DNA of 64,000 nt, from NCBI GenBank assembly GCA_038501625.1, contig JAZAYU010000002.1:18528053-18592052 (forward strand). Reading direction: 5' to 3'. Each line of letters begins with the position of its first letter. Within the stretch, counting starts at the first letter, position 1. This DNA comes from Corbicula japonica (taxonomy: Eukaryota > Mollusca > Bivalvia > Venerida > Cyrenidae). Shown here one piece after another: positions 23,067 through 35,179 of this stretch. Under the pieces are notes generated by a model. It made no database searches. It was not told the DNA's origin and was given only the letters and a program-made list of their open reading frames with translations. The position numbers were made by a program, and so were the translations under genes.

Positions 23067-23382
23067 TTAAGGTATCACTAACGTTGCAAATGGCGAAAAC
23101 TGTCTAAACTTTCAAAAATGCCTCCTAGATTTAAGTGAAGAAATGTATTTATCTAATTATGTACTAAATTTGCATTGTTCTAATTACCAAGCACAACAGC
23201 TGTTTTGGTATTTTGTCCATGAATTTCAGTTCTCATGCAAATGATTTTTCTTTTGTTTTAGTATGTGCTTGGTAATTAGAGCATAAATTAGACTAAACTG
23301 AGCTTGCAAACATTACTTCCCCAAAATTCAGTTTTGAAATTTTAGCACGTTTTTGCCATTTGCAATGTTAGTAATCCCTTAA
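23067..23382. mobile_element. TTAA-flanked palindromic MITE in U2
   Basis: It lies between TTAA (23067-23070) and TTAA (23379-23382). The inner ends ggtatcactaacgttgc and gcaatgttagtaatcc are inverted. The U1 site (near 11500) has a single TTAA in matching flanks, an empty site that confirms insertion with TTAA duplication as used by piggyBac- or Kolobok-type transposases. Confidence 0.85.
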
Positions 23383-23489
23383 TAAAGTCGTATATAAGGT
23401 GAAGCCGCAAGCATAACAACCACGAATAAAGAAAATATTGACAGCATGCATTGCCTTCAGCTAGGGATGTCTAGAAACATCCCATTTAT

Positions 23490-23899
23490 CTAGTATGTAT
23501 TTATAAGCACGCCAGTAAACATATTCCAGTAATCATATTGATTATTTGCCGTTGTTGGTCTGTAATAATCGGCGGTGCATTTAACGTAGAGCTGGTCGTC
23601 CTTCGATAGGTACGCCGTTGATGTGACGGATGTACAACCAGTCTCTCTAGAGTCCGAGTACAGTGTAGCGCTGTAGTATTGGTTTCTGTTCGGAGAATAG
23701 ATCTGAAGCTTTACGTAATATCCACAAAACTGGATTGAAAACTGATATATGCCTTTATAAGGTGCTGTGAAGTAGCCAGTGCTTGAATCATATGCACGGC
23801 CATAATTCGTAACGGTTGTCTCATACCTAACATTACCGTTGCAGGCCTTGTCATTTCGTGATGTAGCTATAAAACTTACTAACTGATAAGACACTGGGC
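23490..23899 (-). CDS. Exon 3 of the frameshifted copy: intact C1q domain
   Basis: The acceptor ctctatttcag precedes 23899. It encodes PVSYQLVSFIATS, ACNGNVRYETTV, TGYFTAPYKGIYQFSIQFC, SPNRNQYYSATLYSDSRETG, TSTAYLSKDDQLYVKC and DYWNMFTGVLINTY, then a stop. No defect was seen in this exon. Confidence 0.9.
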
Positions 23900-24238
23900 C
23901 TGAAATAGAGAATGTAGAATATAAAATTCTTATTATCAGATTGTGCAAATATCTTTGTCTTCCCGTATACTGAGTTCCAATTAAAACGCAACATTTTACT
24001 TTTTGGAATATTTTTGATCTTTGTAAAAGTTTAATAAATTCGCAAAATAGATGTGTTTTAAAACGAATAAGATGTTGTCGGGCCAAGCGAGTAATTGCCG
24101 ACGGCGAACAATGCATTCGACGAGCGAATATCTCCTTGGATCAAAACGTCATGTCGCTAGTTGTCTAAAAGTCTTAGCATTTTCCCATTTGTATAGAGTA
24201 AAACTTGAAAACTAAAGATGGGATTTGCAATCTCACTA

Positions 24239-24276
24239 AAGTCAGATCTAACAAAATGTTAGATCTGTTGACGGCC
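24239..24276. other. Short perfect hairpin
   Basis: Gtcagatctaacaaaa and tgttagatctgttgac form an inverted pair around a few bases, in the intron before the C1q exon. No function is evident. Confidence 0.5.
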
Positions 24277-25103
24277 CGCAGATACCGTACATACTTTTTA
24301 GCGGTTTTCCCCGATTACTATTTTTAGAAATTGCCAACACAGGAAGCATGATTTATAACGCTCGCAAAAGATGTCAATACTTTATAAATGAATGCAATAC
24401 TACATAAACACATATATCTTCAGTAAAATATGTCTTACGCAGGCTGTCAACACTTTCCATGGTTTAAAATACTATGTTTACTTTCACTTTTGCGATATTT
24501 GTAGGCGACAATCTGATTGGTTCAAAGGGTTAGTGGTAATAGCACCTTTTAGTTACTCGTCGTCAGATCCTGATAGCGTAGCGGTTTTCAGGAGATGATT
24601 TTAATCAGATTGTGGGATTTGTGTAGTGGTATGTAAAGGTTAACAAATGGACTTGTTTTGAGGTTATTCGTGCATGTCTACATGCCAAAACGAAACTTTC
24701 GTGCACTTGTACAGGGTCAGTGTAGAAGAGAAAGTTTAAAAAAAAATCGTTGGACAATAAATGCATCGATTGGTTACTTTTTGATTATAAAACACATATA
24801 ACTTTTTTTACATATTTAAGTTTTACACATACCAAAACTATTGCAAAAAATAAAGTATTGCGTTTTAATTATAACTCGGTATATATTAACTAAGATCGAA
24901 GCATGAAAACTTTTGTATGGTTTCTCGTGTTACCTTTTCACAAAAGGAGGGGTGAAAACAGAGGTTTTCCGAATATCGATCATAGTAAGATCACAAATTT
25001 AGCATGACTGAACTACATGTAAAGTTGGTTTCCGAATACCTCTGTAGTGTTTGCACTCCTCTTCCCGTCAAGTGCGAACTAAAGGACTATTCTTATGATT
25101 AAG

Positions 25104-25640
25104 TACACTTAACCAATGTTTTAACTACATCGATCATAAATAATTAATTTGCTCAAACTTAAAACATAGTAAGATGCAGTATATTTACTTTTTTGAAGGA
25201 AATTGCCATTAAAATCCCAATGTGCGTTCATAAATCAAGGACATTTTATCGAGGTAAGTGTAACAAAAGTCACAAAATCGACCTTCGCTTTTGTAAGAAA
25301 GATATACTGAAACCGACTGAAACTGCTGATTCAGAAACATACATGTATTCTGTGTAATAGCTAAGCAATCGCATTATTGCAGAATTGCAAGACATGAATT
25401 TTCGTAAACACCGACTATACCCATGATACCCGCTACTTTAAAGTTTGTTAGTTTTGTTTAAACCCTCTTTTCGTTAAATGTCTGTGGAATCAAAACGGAT
25501 TTACTGAATTTTATGATAATTTCATAAAAAGAATCGAAAATGATGTATTTTATTCCAAGTTAAAAATGTGTACTTTGAATCCTCTCTGAGAAATTAAAAA
25601 AAAATATGATCGATGCAGTTAAAACATTGGTAAAGTGTAC
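25104..25640. mobile_element. MITE with about 36-bp terminal inverted repeats
   Basis: The left end gtacacttaaccaatg, followed by ttttaactacatcgatcata, is mirrored at 25605-25640 with three mismatches. It sits in the U2 stalk-to-head intron; no counterpart was noticed in U1. The interior has no gene. Confidence 0.7.
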
Positions 25641-26221
25641 ATTGTAGCTTGACAACGATTACAAGTGTGTGCTTTGACCATAGTTACTATCGTTGGTGTT
25701 CGAACTCGCTCGTTAAAATGGTATGCCTCTAAAATGGATACATATTAAAATTATTTTACACAAAATATAGTGTCAAAACTGTCAATTGTATAGGATTCTT
25801 ATCCATAAACATTAATCAAAGGCCACGTGTACACTCAACATGTTTCTATGTATACTTATAACACTGTCGACAAAATACTTCTTTGAAGCAGTTGTGTAAA
25901 TAGAAATCAAAATAAACTCGCAGAACTGTTATCAAAATTTTATCTTCATGCACATCCAAAATAATGGCTAATTTAAAGCATTCTGTAACTTTTCACAGAA
26001 TCTGTACGCATATATGTTTGAGGCCAGACATTGGTATTTCAAATTTAAGCACAATGATATCAATATATAATGGGCGATATTACTACAGTTGGATCATTAT
26101 TACGACGACCACTGCTTTATTAAAACTATCAGCTTAGCAGTTAGTGTAGAAGTATTCAAGGTTAATGGGATTTATTTCTGGCCTCTTTATGATTTGAGTG
26201 AAATCTCAGAATTTAACTTAC

Positions 26222-26455
26222 ATTTTAAATCCACTAGTTCGCATGTTTTGTCTTTCAACATTTCTTGTACAGCAGTTTTGAAGTCTTGGATGACATTTAC
26301 AGATTTGGTAAGATTTGTAAGTGTGCCCTGAATGATAGCATTCTGTGCATGAACGGTGTCGTTTAATCCTTGCATGGTTTTACTCATCAGGTAAATGTCG
26401 TTTTCACATTTAGTATGTTTTCAGATAAGCTTTGTATTAGATTTTCTGCCTTGAA
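26222..26455 (-). pseudogene. Exon 2 of the frameshifted copy: coiled-coil stalk
   Basis: The acceptor ctaatttcag and donor gtaagt match the paralogue. The length is 234 bp, one short of the phase-preserving 235. The frame after the defect reads NAIIQGTLTNLTK and NVIQDFKTAVQEML, clearly homologous to the intact stalk. Confidence 0.8.
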
Positions 26456-26708
26456 CTGAAATTAGAAAGTTGCAGCGTAATGTAATTCCAATCCGACATG
26501 CAATATGCAAAATTTTTCTTCCAGCCCAAGCCTCATGATACCATTATTTTTTAAAGAGAGCATGCCATCAAGTATTTTAGTGTGAAGTGTTGTTTAACGA
26601 AATTAAAAATGAACTGTGTGTTGTACATACATGTATAACATATCTTTTAAATATAGTTTAATACTTAAATGAACAAAGAAATTAATGTAAGAAATGAATG
26701 AATAGTAC

Positions 26709-26861
26709 CTTATAGTCTTCAAAATCCTTTCTAAGCGTGAGAAGTTGAACCATCATTGTTCGCTGATCATGCCCATCACAAATCAGCTCAGACCGAACCA
26801 TTGTATTTTCTATAATAATTCCAGTCAACGAAATAAATAGCACTCTGAATGCAAACTTCAT
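26709..26861 (-). CDS. Exon 1 of the frameshifted copy: signal peptide
   Basis: ATG at 26861. It reads MKFAFRVLFISLTGIII and ends LRKDFEDYK before gtacta. It differs from the intact paralogue at only a handful of codons. Confidence 0.85.
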
Positions 26862-27790
26862 CTTGAACTTTCTCTCGTTTAATCGCAGTGAAAATAACTA
26901 GTGTGAGAAAACGAGTCTATGTGAATCTTAATCCATGTTACTTCCTGATTTTAAAACCAACTGAAGTCGGGGTTCAGTCAACTTAGTTCAAAACCAGTAT
27001 AACTTCTTTGAATGGTGTTTATACTGTGTTTGCACTAAGGCGACGAGAAATCGTCTTAAATGAGTCCATATCGTCCTGAGTGTTTGCTTTATACAAGATA
27101 TTGACTTTTCATTTTTCTTGCTTCATGATCCACTGTGAAAATATTTCAGTTAGAAAATCCGAAGAAAAGGAAACGGAAATCGCGAACTATGGTGACAAGG
27201 TGAAATGTGCATATCAGGACGCCTAATTTCAGAAGACACAGCCTCTCCACACAGCCAAAAATCGTAAAATAATGATCAATTTTGAAAAAGACATCCCAAA
27301 CAATTAACCAAAATCAAACAGTGAAATTGCATTACAGAAGGTTACTAGATCAACTTAAATAACACTTTCTTGCAAACACTTAATATCTACAGGTTTCGAG
27401 TATTAACAATATACCTGGTACGTAACAAAGCCGAAATGTGTCACGTATCATTTATTAAGAGTAATCGTTTTTAAATTTTGGATCAGATAATATACATTTA
27501 TCATGTTTATGAAATCGTTATCATTTTGGCAAACTATCAGAACATTGTTCGTGTTTCATTATCTTGGTAACAATAAAACAAAATATGTTATTAATAAAAC
27601 AAAATATGTTATTAAGAAAGAAGAATCCTCCTTTACAGTTTTGTATGAAGAACTTTTTTCAACGTGGCCATAGGTAAACAATACAATGTCCGTCGTTCAT
27701 TTAAATAAATCTAAGGAGGAAGTGTTGATCATAGCTAAACTAGTGGAGCAAAGCGACTTGAATTTGTAAACAACCATTAAAGTTTAGTTA

Positions 27791-29330
27791 ATATAATCAA
27801 TTGTGCACTACTAACTACTACTACTTTAGTAGTAATAACTACTCAAACTATATAAAGTGATGTATATTTATTACTTTCAAAGTTACAAGCAAAACAAAGT
27901 TTCCGGTTACAGTAGGGCTATAGATCACTAATTCAAATCTCATATACTTCCAATATAGCATTTCCAAAATTACTGAATTTACTATTGGGTCAAGCCCTTA
28001 AAATCCAACATTTCTGAATAGAACCAAATTAGAGACACATTAAAATCCCAATTTCATAATACATGTAGCATGACCGAGAAACCTTTTCGGAATTTTAGCC
28101 AGAAGCGTATCGCAAAAGTCTCTGTGGAACTTTAGTTTCCTATCCGTCAAATACGAACATACCTGTTTTTAAAGATGAATTTTATTTTTTCAATACCGAT
28201 TTTTTATTTTCAAATTACTTAACAATCACTATATTTTCTTAAAATAATTTTCTTTCTAAATTATCTTTTTTTATTTTTGTTTATTGGTGTAAATATTGAG
28301 TTGCGCTCAACCCGGGGCTAGGCGGCGTGGGCAGTAATGAGCATTTCCATTGCTGCCAATGAACAGGCTCAAACAAACCGAGCTTGCAATATTTTCATAT
28401 TTGTCGTGTTCAAGGGTCTTCAAAGTTCCCTTTTCATCTATTCTACTAATCAAGCTTGACTTCATGTTATTGTCTGCAAATTCCCTGCACAATATTGTTT
28501 TTGCCGGGTCACCAATATTTAGGAGTCTATATTCTAAAGACAGGACTTAAAACTGATATAACTTTGTTGATGCAGACGACATAATATTATTCCAAGTATT
28601 GTTTAAAAAGAACAATTACGTTCAAAGCAACATTTAGTGTTAGGTAAGTTATTTCAAAGGGGCATAACTAAAATTTTTAAATAGGAGTTATAATTCTTGT
28701 TGTTAAACAAGCTTTGTTAATGCAGAATATATAATTATTCAAGCATTAAGCCTACATGAAAAGTACTCTAATTTATAAGCAACATGGAGTATAGGGTGAA
28801 AGTCATTTAAAAGGGTCTTAACTAAGAAAGTCAATATTGCTGCAGAAAATTATGTTCGTGCAGAAGCAATTATCTACATACAAGCAACATTAAGTCTAAA
28901 GCCATTTGAAAGCGACGGACCAACAGTGGGTTAAACTAAAGTCCTCTCTGGTACACCGGTAGGAGTCTAAAGATAAACTCTTACAAACCCTTTCAACGTT
29001 TTAGCAGTTTTGTATCATTTTTACTTTCAAAAACAATTTCGAGAGGTGGAGTCATGTGGTTTGATTGTTACTATTTTAAAAATAATGGTTAAGACTGCTG
29101 ATTAAACGTCATCTTCAACCCCAAACGTTTAAGTTGTGTTTTCATAAGCTCTAGTTTATAACTAGGTATCAATCAATAATGATTAACTAGATGCAGTGTT
29201 TAGAAAAGAATAGTAGAATAGTTTGTCATGATACACATTCAAAATGACAGCCCAGTGTTAAAACAGCAACTAAAATAATAAGTTAGTTCTCAACAACAAT
29301 ATGAAAATAACTTTCTGGTGCCAGAACCTT
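27791..29330. other. No gene; diverged repeats
   Basis: 28311-28520 contains a fragment with gctgccaatgaacaggctc and caaacaaaccgagcttgc, probably a dispersed repeat rather than an exon. 28560-28900 resembles 20900-21460. Nothing else was recognised. Confidence 0.4.
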
Positions 29331-29339
29331 TATATAAAA

Positions 29340-29970
29340 AGAATTTAAACTAGATGCCTGTTGGCAACATTTCGAGCCTGCTTTCACTCAACCTTTGACT
29401 CCTTATTATGACCTTGACCTTTGAGATGGGAACGTGGTGTTTGGGCGTAACACTGCATCTCATTGGAATGCCACATATAAACAAGATTGATGAATGCTTG
29501 TTAAATGTATGGGCCAGTTGAGCTAAAGGAGGGATGCATTAACAGACGCACGCACTAATGGTCGCAAATAAATTAACCACCAATGTGACATTTATGTCGA
29601 GTTCACTGTATTTGTAGAAATTGAGAAATATCCAACTTGCTGAAACAGGTTAAACATTTCTCTTAATACACATAATGGGGGGATAATCCAAGAAAAAAAA
29701 GAATCACAGTTATGTTTCTTGTCAGGGTCAAGACCTGTGCACTATTTAGTAAAGGTGTAAACATTCATGCCACTATTTGTAAAAATTGAGAAATATCCAA
29801 CCTGCAGAAACTGGTAAACCATTTCAAAATACCAACACAACATGGGAAGATTTACAAAGAAATAAGCTATCCACAGTTATGTAACTTTTCAGGACTGTGC
29901 ACTGTAAAGCAAGTGCCTAAACTTTCATGCTCATTTTATAAACTGAGAAATATCCAACTTGCAGATATTA
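29340..29970. repeat. Dispersed repeat followed by tandem units
   Basis: 29340-29560 contains tgaccttgacctttgag and a long non-coding stretch ending cagacgcacgc. From 29615 three imperfect units share gagaaatatccaacttgc, cacagttatgt and gtgcactgt, spaced about 150-160 bp. Both halves resemble motifs in the 47155-49062 element. Confidence 0.55.
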
Positions 29971-30119
29971 TTAAACTGGGCAGATGTACGAAGGACCGAC
30001 ACATTGAAGAACGGACAGACAGTTCAATCACTAGATACTGGTGGCATAAAAATACTTCTTAAAAATTCTTACCAAGTAAAATTTTTGGTTCTTATTACAC
30101 ATGTTACATGACAAAACAA

Positions 30120-30540
30120 ATTGACAGAAGTATTCATCACTTTTAATCACTTGTAATAAATTATAATACAACATGATAACATCATTACATCAAAAATTAC
30201 ACCCACATTTTAGTCTTTTTTCTTCCTCAAAGAGAAAATCTCCAATTAATGGAATACCGTAGACTGAGATTAGCCTATACATCCAAGCAGCAAGGGTCTG
30301 CATTTTACTTTTCTGCCAATCAATTTCTCCAAAACATGCTGAAAATGAGAAATAGACTAGGTTTTCTTGAAAATTTGAATGAAGGTTACTCCTTTTTTCA
30401 CAGATATTCATTAATGTCATACCAAGTTGATCAGGTGTTTGTCAAACTTTTGTGTGCATATTTTAGCAAAATGCATAAAACACATATCAATTTTATTCAG
30501 CAACAACTCTTTTTTAATCCCATGTAATCAGGTTGAAAAG
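30120..30540. repeat. Left edge of a further duplication unit, broken off
   Basis: Cacttgtaataaattataat, then acatgataacatc, and later caagggtctg match 21645-21880. Homology fades by about 30500 and no C1q exon follows. Confidence 0.55.
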
Positions 30541-31730
30541 ATTGAAAGAATTTTGACAACTAGTTGTACTTCGTATTTATAAAAAAAAGTTCCAAAATAT
30601 CTGTATATGTTTATTTTTTCTGTTCTTTTGTATTCATTATTAGTCAGGTGTTTGTAAAGCAGAACTATTGCTCTTTATCCACTTGTCTTTACCATATTTA
30701 TTATTATAATGAATATTCTTATAATCCTTACACTCCCTCCAATGTTACATCATTAAAAAACTGATAAACTGAATATCAATACGGCGAAGCATAATCAAAT
30801 GAATTGTAAACAGTATAGACATTCACAGACTGGGAGTGTGATGCCAGAATTGGGTCTGCACTTGTCACAAATTAAGATCAATTATTACATGAATTCACTT
30901 CCAATTGGCTGTATTGTTTTAAATAAGAACATATTCTAATGAAAATTTGATAAGTGCGACCTTTATACTGGTAGTCTGTAATTATAATTATGTTGCTGAT
31001 TTGCCAAGAAAGATAAATGAATTATTGTTTAGGTTAACATTTCAAACAGTTTATGATACATTAAGTTTTTTGTGTGTTGTATACCTGATAAAACTGATGA
31101 ATTAATTATCTAAGTTTAGTTAATGAACTGAAATGCAAGTGTAAAATTATCTGAATGGGAACACTTACAAAAGTGGCCCTTATCAAATTTTGAGTACAAA
31201 TTTTGAGTAACATATATATGCAAGAACCCTCCTCCTCAACAAAACTGTATATTAACATTTTTATACTTGTGTATAACTTACACTCAAATCATTTGAGCTA
31301 AAAAATGAAAGACATCAACAAAAAAGTAATTTAAACAAAAGATACAAAATAAAAAAAAATTAAACTGTTACGAAACAAAAATTCCTTCATTTTTGTTCTT
31401 GGGCTGACATTTATTTCACGAAAGAAGTAAACAGTATTTCTAATTGCATACTATGCATAATTCTCGTTGATTAAATCTTCATTCTAAGGAGAGTGCTAGG
31501 TGGCTACATATACTCTGTATTCTGGCAATTAGGAAAAACATATTTACAAATATACAATGTAATAGCGTACTTAATGAGAATAAGATTCACCAAAAAGGTG
31601 CAAAAGTTGAATAATAACTTAATTAATATGTAAACAAAATGTCAGTCATAGTACAAGCAACCCCTTGGGCTGACACAATATAGTAAACACTTAGATACAA
31701 GTGCCCATAAAGAAAATATTGTTAGTTAAT
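30541..31730. other. Intergenic, nothing recognised
   Basis: AT-rich with short frames only, between the duplicated C1q region and the repeat-rich USP gene region. Confidence 0.5.
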
Positions 31731-31732
31731 TA

Positions 31733-31937
31733 CTTAACCCTTTGCAACATGGGATATGTCTTACAACACATGGCAACAAGTGTAGATCCAGGTAAGCCTG
31801 CACATTCACTCAGTCTGGATCTCAACTGTTTTCTTATAAACTTTATTACGATAATTCTGATCAAGTACACATATGCAGCTGATTCTGTATCTACACTCGC
31901 CATCAACAGGAAGTAAGCCGTATCTTAAAGGGGTTAA
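31733..31937. mobile_element. M3 MITE, diverged copy
   Basis: TTAA at both ends (31733-31736 and 31934-31937) encloses ccctttgcaacatggg, agtgtagatccaggtaag and a mirrored right half. Confidence 0.65.
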
Positions 31938-32167
31938 CAGATACACTGTTGTGTAATGTAATAACAATGGACCTAGGGATGGATTCAAAACCAACTATAA
32001 ACCTGAATTCACTTTGCCACTAGGCTACAGCAAGGATTTAACACAGAGCTCTCCCCAACACTAAGTTCTTTACATCTACAGATTGTAGAATCTTTGAACA
32101 TTAGTGTTGAAAATCAGGTATAGAAACTTTTAATCAGACAGCTTTTTTTGTGATCAACCTAACCTGA

Positions 32168-32515
32168 ACCCTTTTCTCCATGGCATAGGATTATCCTACA
32201 GGCACAGTAGGTCAATGCCCAAGGTTATAAAACTGAGTTTGGAAACCAGTCTCAAATCTCAAGCATCTGATTGGCTGAAATGGCGACTGGTCGCCATTTC
32301 AGCCAATCAGATGCTTGAGATTTGAGACTGGTTTCCAATCTCAGCTTTATAACCTTCAGCCCAGGATCTATAATGTTCATATTTAGATTTATTACATTAT
32401 TTCTGAATTAAAAGTGGCCAGAATAGATCCAGACCAGAAGACATAGACTGAATAGCTTATCTGGATCTACACTGGTTCCCCATGTGATAAAAGACATAGC
32501 CATCGAGTAAAGAGT
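32168..32515. mobile_element. M3 MITE carrying a nested M2 MITE
   Basis: The outer M3 halves (cccttttctccatggcata, and gatctacactggttcccc through gagtaaagagttaa) are separated by M2 at 32218-32363. M2 is a near-perfect palindrome: aaggttataaaactgag, ccagtctcaaatctcaagc, atctgattggctgaaatggc and the mirror. Confidence 0.75.
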
Positions 32516-32566
32516 TAAGCATGACTAAATTCATACTATACAAGTATGCATGGCTACAAATACATA

Positions 32567-32808
32567 TTAACTCTTTCCTCCATATATACACTTTTTTACG
32601 CATGTGTGACCAGTGTAGATCCAGATCAGCCGGCACATCCATTCCATCTGGTCAGGATCTGCACTGTTCGCTTTTTGGTCAGAAATACCCTAAAAAATCA
32701 AAAAGCGAACAGTTTAGATCCTGATCAGATGGCACAGATATGCCGGCTGATCTGGATCTAAACTGTTCGCCTTCGCAATAAAGGTGTATCTATGGAGGAA
32801 AGGGTTAA
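32567..32808. mobile_element. M3 MITE, well-preserved reference copy
   Basis: TTAA flanks at 32567-32570 and 32805-32808. The ends are ctctttcctccatata and tatggaggaaaggg. The body has two inverted pairs, tgtagatccagatcagccgg against ccggctgatctggatctaaa, separated by a middle with gcactgttcgctttttggtc. It is non-coding and about 240 bp. Confidence 0.9.
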
Positions 32809-33139
32809 TGAAAGAAATGGTACATGTAATTATTAACACTGCTCCTTACTCAAATATTATTTTACACAATAACAACTATCCATAATGCTAAAAAAGTAAG
32901 TAGTTACAATTCAAATTTGTAATCAGGAACACTTTATAATATTTTGTCAATTTAGTGCAAAAATGTTATAAGTACCATTAAAAAAAGAAATGAGTTACAC
33001 CATTGTTGCACTAAGGTGATGATTCGTTAATTTATAAAATTCTGAAACAGCAAAACTATATATTTTTCTTCGACAAATAGACATTGTCGATCATCATGTC
33101 ACGGCAAATTTGTGTGACAATTCGTTGATTACACACTGC

Positions 33140-33340
33140 TAGAGAGTTAACCATGGCTGTTATCCCATGGTTAAACAGTGTAGATCCAGATCAACTGGTT
33201 AATCACTGTTCACTTTCAGATTAATTAAGTAGATTATTTCTGACCAGTGTAGATCCAGACCAGACTGAATGGATGTGCAAACTGATCTGGATCTACAAAG
33301 CTCACACACGCAATAAACATGTATATAACGTGATGGGTCA
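33140..33340. mobile_element. M3 MITE, diverged copy
   Basis: It has aacagtgtagatccagatca, gtgtagatccagaccagact and gatctggatctac in the family order. The ends are degraded. Confidence 0.6.
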
Positions 33341-33478
33341 GATTAAAGATATCATGATAGTACACATATCACAAAATACTGAAATATGCATTATTTATCA
33401 TATTCAAATACAACAATAAAATGTTACAAAATTATCACAACATCTTGGCAGTATAGAAGTGTTCTGGCAAAATTATTT

Positions 33479-33726
33479 GGGGCACATCACGGAAAAAGGT
33501 TCCTTCGGACAGGTGATGTCAATTTTTGAAAAGACATCATGAAGTTGAGCAGACGACATTACTTATTTTGCATTTCGTGGTAAAAACAACATTATATTGT
33601 TTAAATTGTTGAACAAAATCTTGAATTAGCTATGAGAAAATAATAAAATTAATTTGTAAGTCTTTCAAAATACAGTAACAATTAAAATGTCAAAAATGTG
33701 ACTGAAGGAACCTTTTCCTGTGGCAG
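33479..33726. mobile_element. MITE of the GGGGCACATC family
   Basis: Begins ggggcacatcacgg and ends ccttttcctgtggcag. It shares ggttccttcggacag, gttgagcagacgacatta and atttcgtggtaaaaa with 38211-38459 and, reversed, with 2805-3017. Confidence 0.7.
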
Positions 33727-34017
33727 TCTCCATTTTTATTTTATGCTTTCCAGTGAATTATAGAATTTTCCTCGTGAAATAAAAGTGGTATATCACTGTT
33801 TTCAAACAGTTGAATATCATTTTTATTTTCACTGTTTTTTTCACACTGGTACCCAAACGCACATAACATTTTGAATGAGAACGTTTAGAAACTGGGCTAA
33901 AACTTGGGTAAATGACATCATGTCATAAACAAACGTTTTTAGCGCCATTTCAGGGAAATCTTTCTGTCAAATTCACATAAATTTTGCACTTAAAGCATAA
34001 AATAAAAAGAAAATATG

Positions 34018-34162
34018 TTTTTACAGTGTAAGATAGAAATATATTTCACTCGGGAACTCCGGAATTATGTATTTTCACTTGTGGCTTTGCCACTCGTGAA
34101 AATACTAAATTAAATTCCAGAGCTCACTCGGTGAAAAATATTTCTATCTTAAACTGGTAAAA
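34018..34162. repeat. Inverted repeat with agatagaaatat arms
   Basis: Tttttacagtgtaagataga (34018 on) is mirrored by tatttctatcttaaactgg ending near 34162, with cactcgtgaaaatac inside. A related pair lies at 44428-44560 and a smaller one at 53690-53790. Confidence 0.6.
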
Positions 34163-34956
34163 AACAAATATCCTCTATTTATTAGAAAAATTTAAACATT
34201 TTTAGGCCATCACTAGTCCGTCGTAAACCTGGTCCTAACTTAAACACAGAGAGAAGTTGTCTGGACTGTGCTTAGCAGATTTCAGTAAAATAACAACTGT
34301 TACAGCCTACCATGTTATTCTGCCAAAATCATGTTGTATTGGGAGAAAAAATAACAAATACAAATATTTGCAGAAAGTGACTGACTAAAAAAAATGAGTA
34401 TCACACATATAAACTTATATAAGATAATACTTTCAGTCCTTCCTTCTTACATTACAGTCCAAGGACAACAGCAATAGCTTATAAAGAGTTGTCTCCCTTA
34501 ATAATATAAATTTATCTTTAAAAAAACCCAACTCTTTGTACTTTCAAAACTTATCCTGTGGTGCATGTTTTCAAAGAATTCCACTGTTTCCTTTTTATTT
34601 TAGCCAAGGGAGGGGGCTCTTTTTGCAATTTAATTGACCAACAATAACATCTTTACTAAATATTAAATTTGTGATAATACTTAATAAGTGTACAAATCAC
34701 AAAGTTATCTATTCGCTATAAATATTTTTCACATGAGTATCACCTATGCCAATGAGCATCAAAATAATTACTTAGAAAGGACTCAAGAAAAATAGCCCAG
34801 AGTACACTGAAAAATACCCTTATAAAGCATACACCTGGGATCAAGCTCACAAAACATTAAGTGGAGACCAGTCTCCAAACTCTAGCTGGTGATTGGTCAG
34901 TTTAGAGACTGTGTTGAATTCCAACCAATAAATAGCTTTAGTTCCAGACTTGTCAT

Positions 34957-35093
34957 GATAATTAAACTGAGAATGTAAACCGGTCGCAAATCTCAAGGAT
35001 CTGATTGGCTGAAATGGCGACTGGTTGCCATTTCAGCCAATCAGATGCTTGCGATTTGAGACTGGCTTCTAATCTTAGTTTTATAATCTTCAA
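34957..35093. mobile_element. M2 MITE just downstream of the USP stop codon
   Basis: Palindrome with gattggctgaaatggcgact and its mirror, ends attaaactgagaatg and cttagttttataat. It lies about 90 bp past the stop of the minus-strand USP gene, so it may be part of its 3' untranslated region. Confidence 0.75.
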
Positions 35094-35179
35094 TTCCAAT
35101 GTTCCAATCAGCTTTAGTTCCAGACTGGTCCCCAGGCTATGTTATGACCTGATTTCACAAGTCTGTCTGCAATTTGGAA

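Larger units (their letters stand above)
23490..26861 (-). pseudogene. C1q domain-containing gene copy with a frameshift in the stalk exon
   Basis: The same three-exon structure as 11597-15645: 26861-26709 (51 codons, signal peptide), 26455-26222 (stalk) and 23899-23490 (C1q, stop). All splice sites are intact and phases match. In exon 2 one base is missing relative to the intact paralogue near 26419, in a run of A (gaaaacatac against gaaagacaaac). The original frame then stops at TGA about 50 bases later, while the downstream frame (MSKTMQGLND..) is the conserved one. The stalk also lacks about 44 residues of repeats. The C1q head is fully open. This is either a recent pseudogene or a single-base assembly error in a homopolymer. 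Confidence 0.75.
21640..27790 (-). repeat. Direct segmental duplication unit U2 (contains the frameshifted C1q copy)
   Basis: It matches U1 in order across the 3' flank, exons, 5' flank and the 27160-27780 block. Its left edge (21640-21830) is repeated at 30120-30330, where the next unit seems to start and then break off, giving a period of about 8.5 kb. Confidence 0.7.

Noticed and set aside
32457..32761. Frames containing DPDQPAHP or RSRSAGT strings
   Set aside because: These recur wherever M3 occurs (also 39000, 41900, 44600) and are translations of the MITE.
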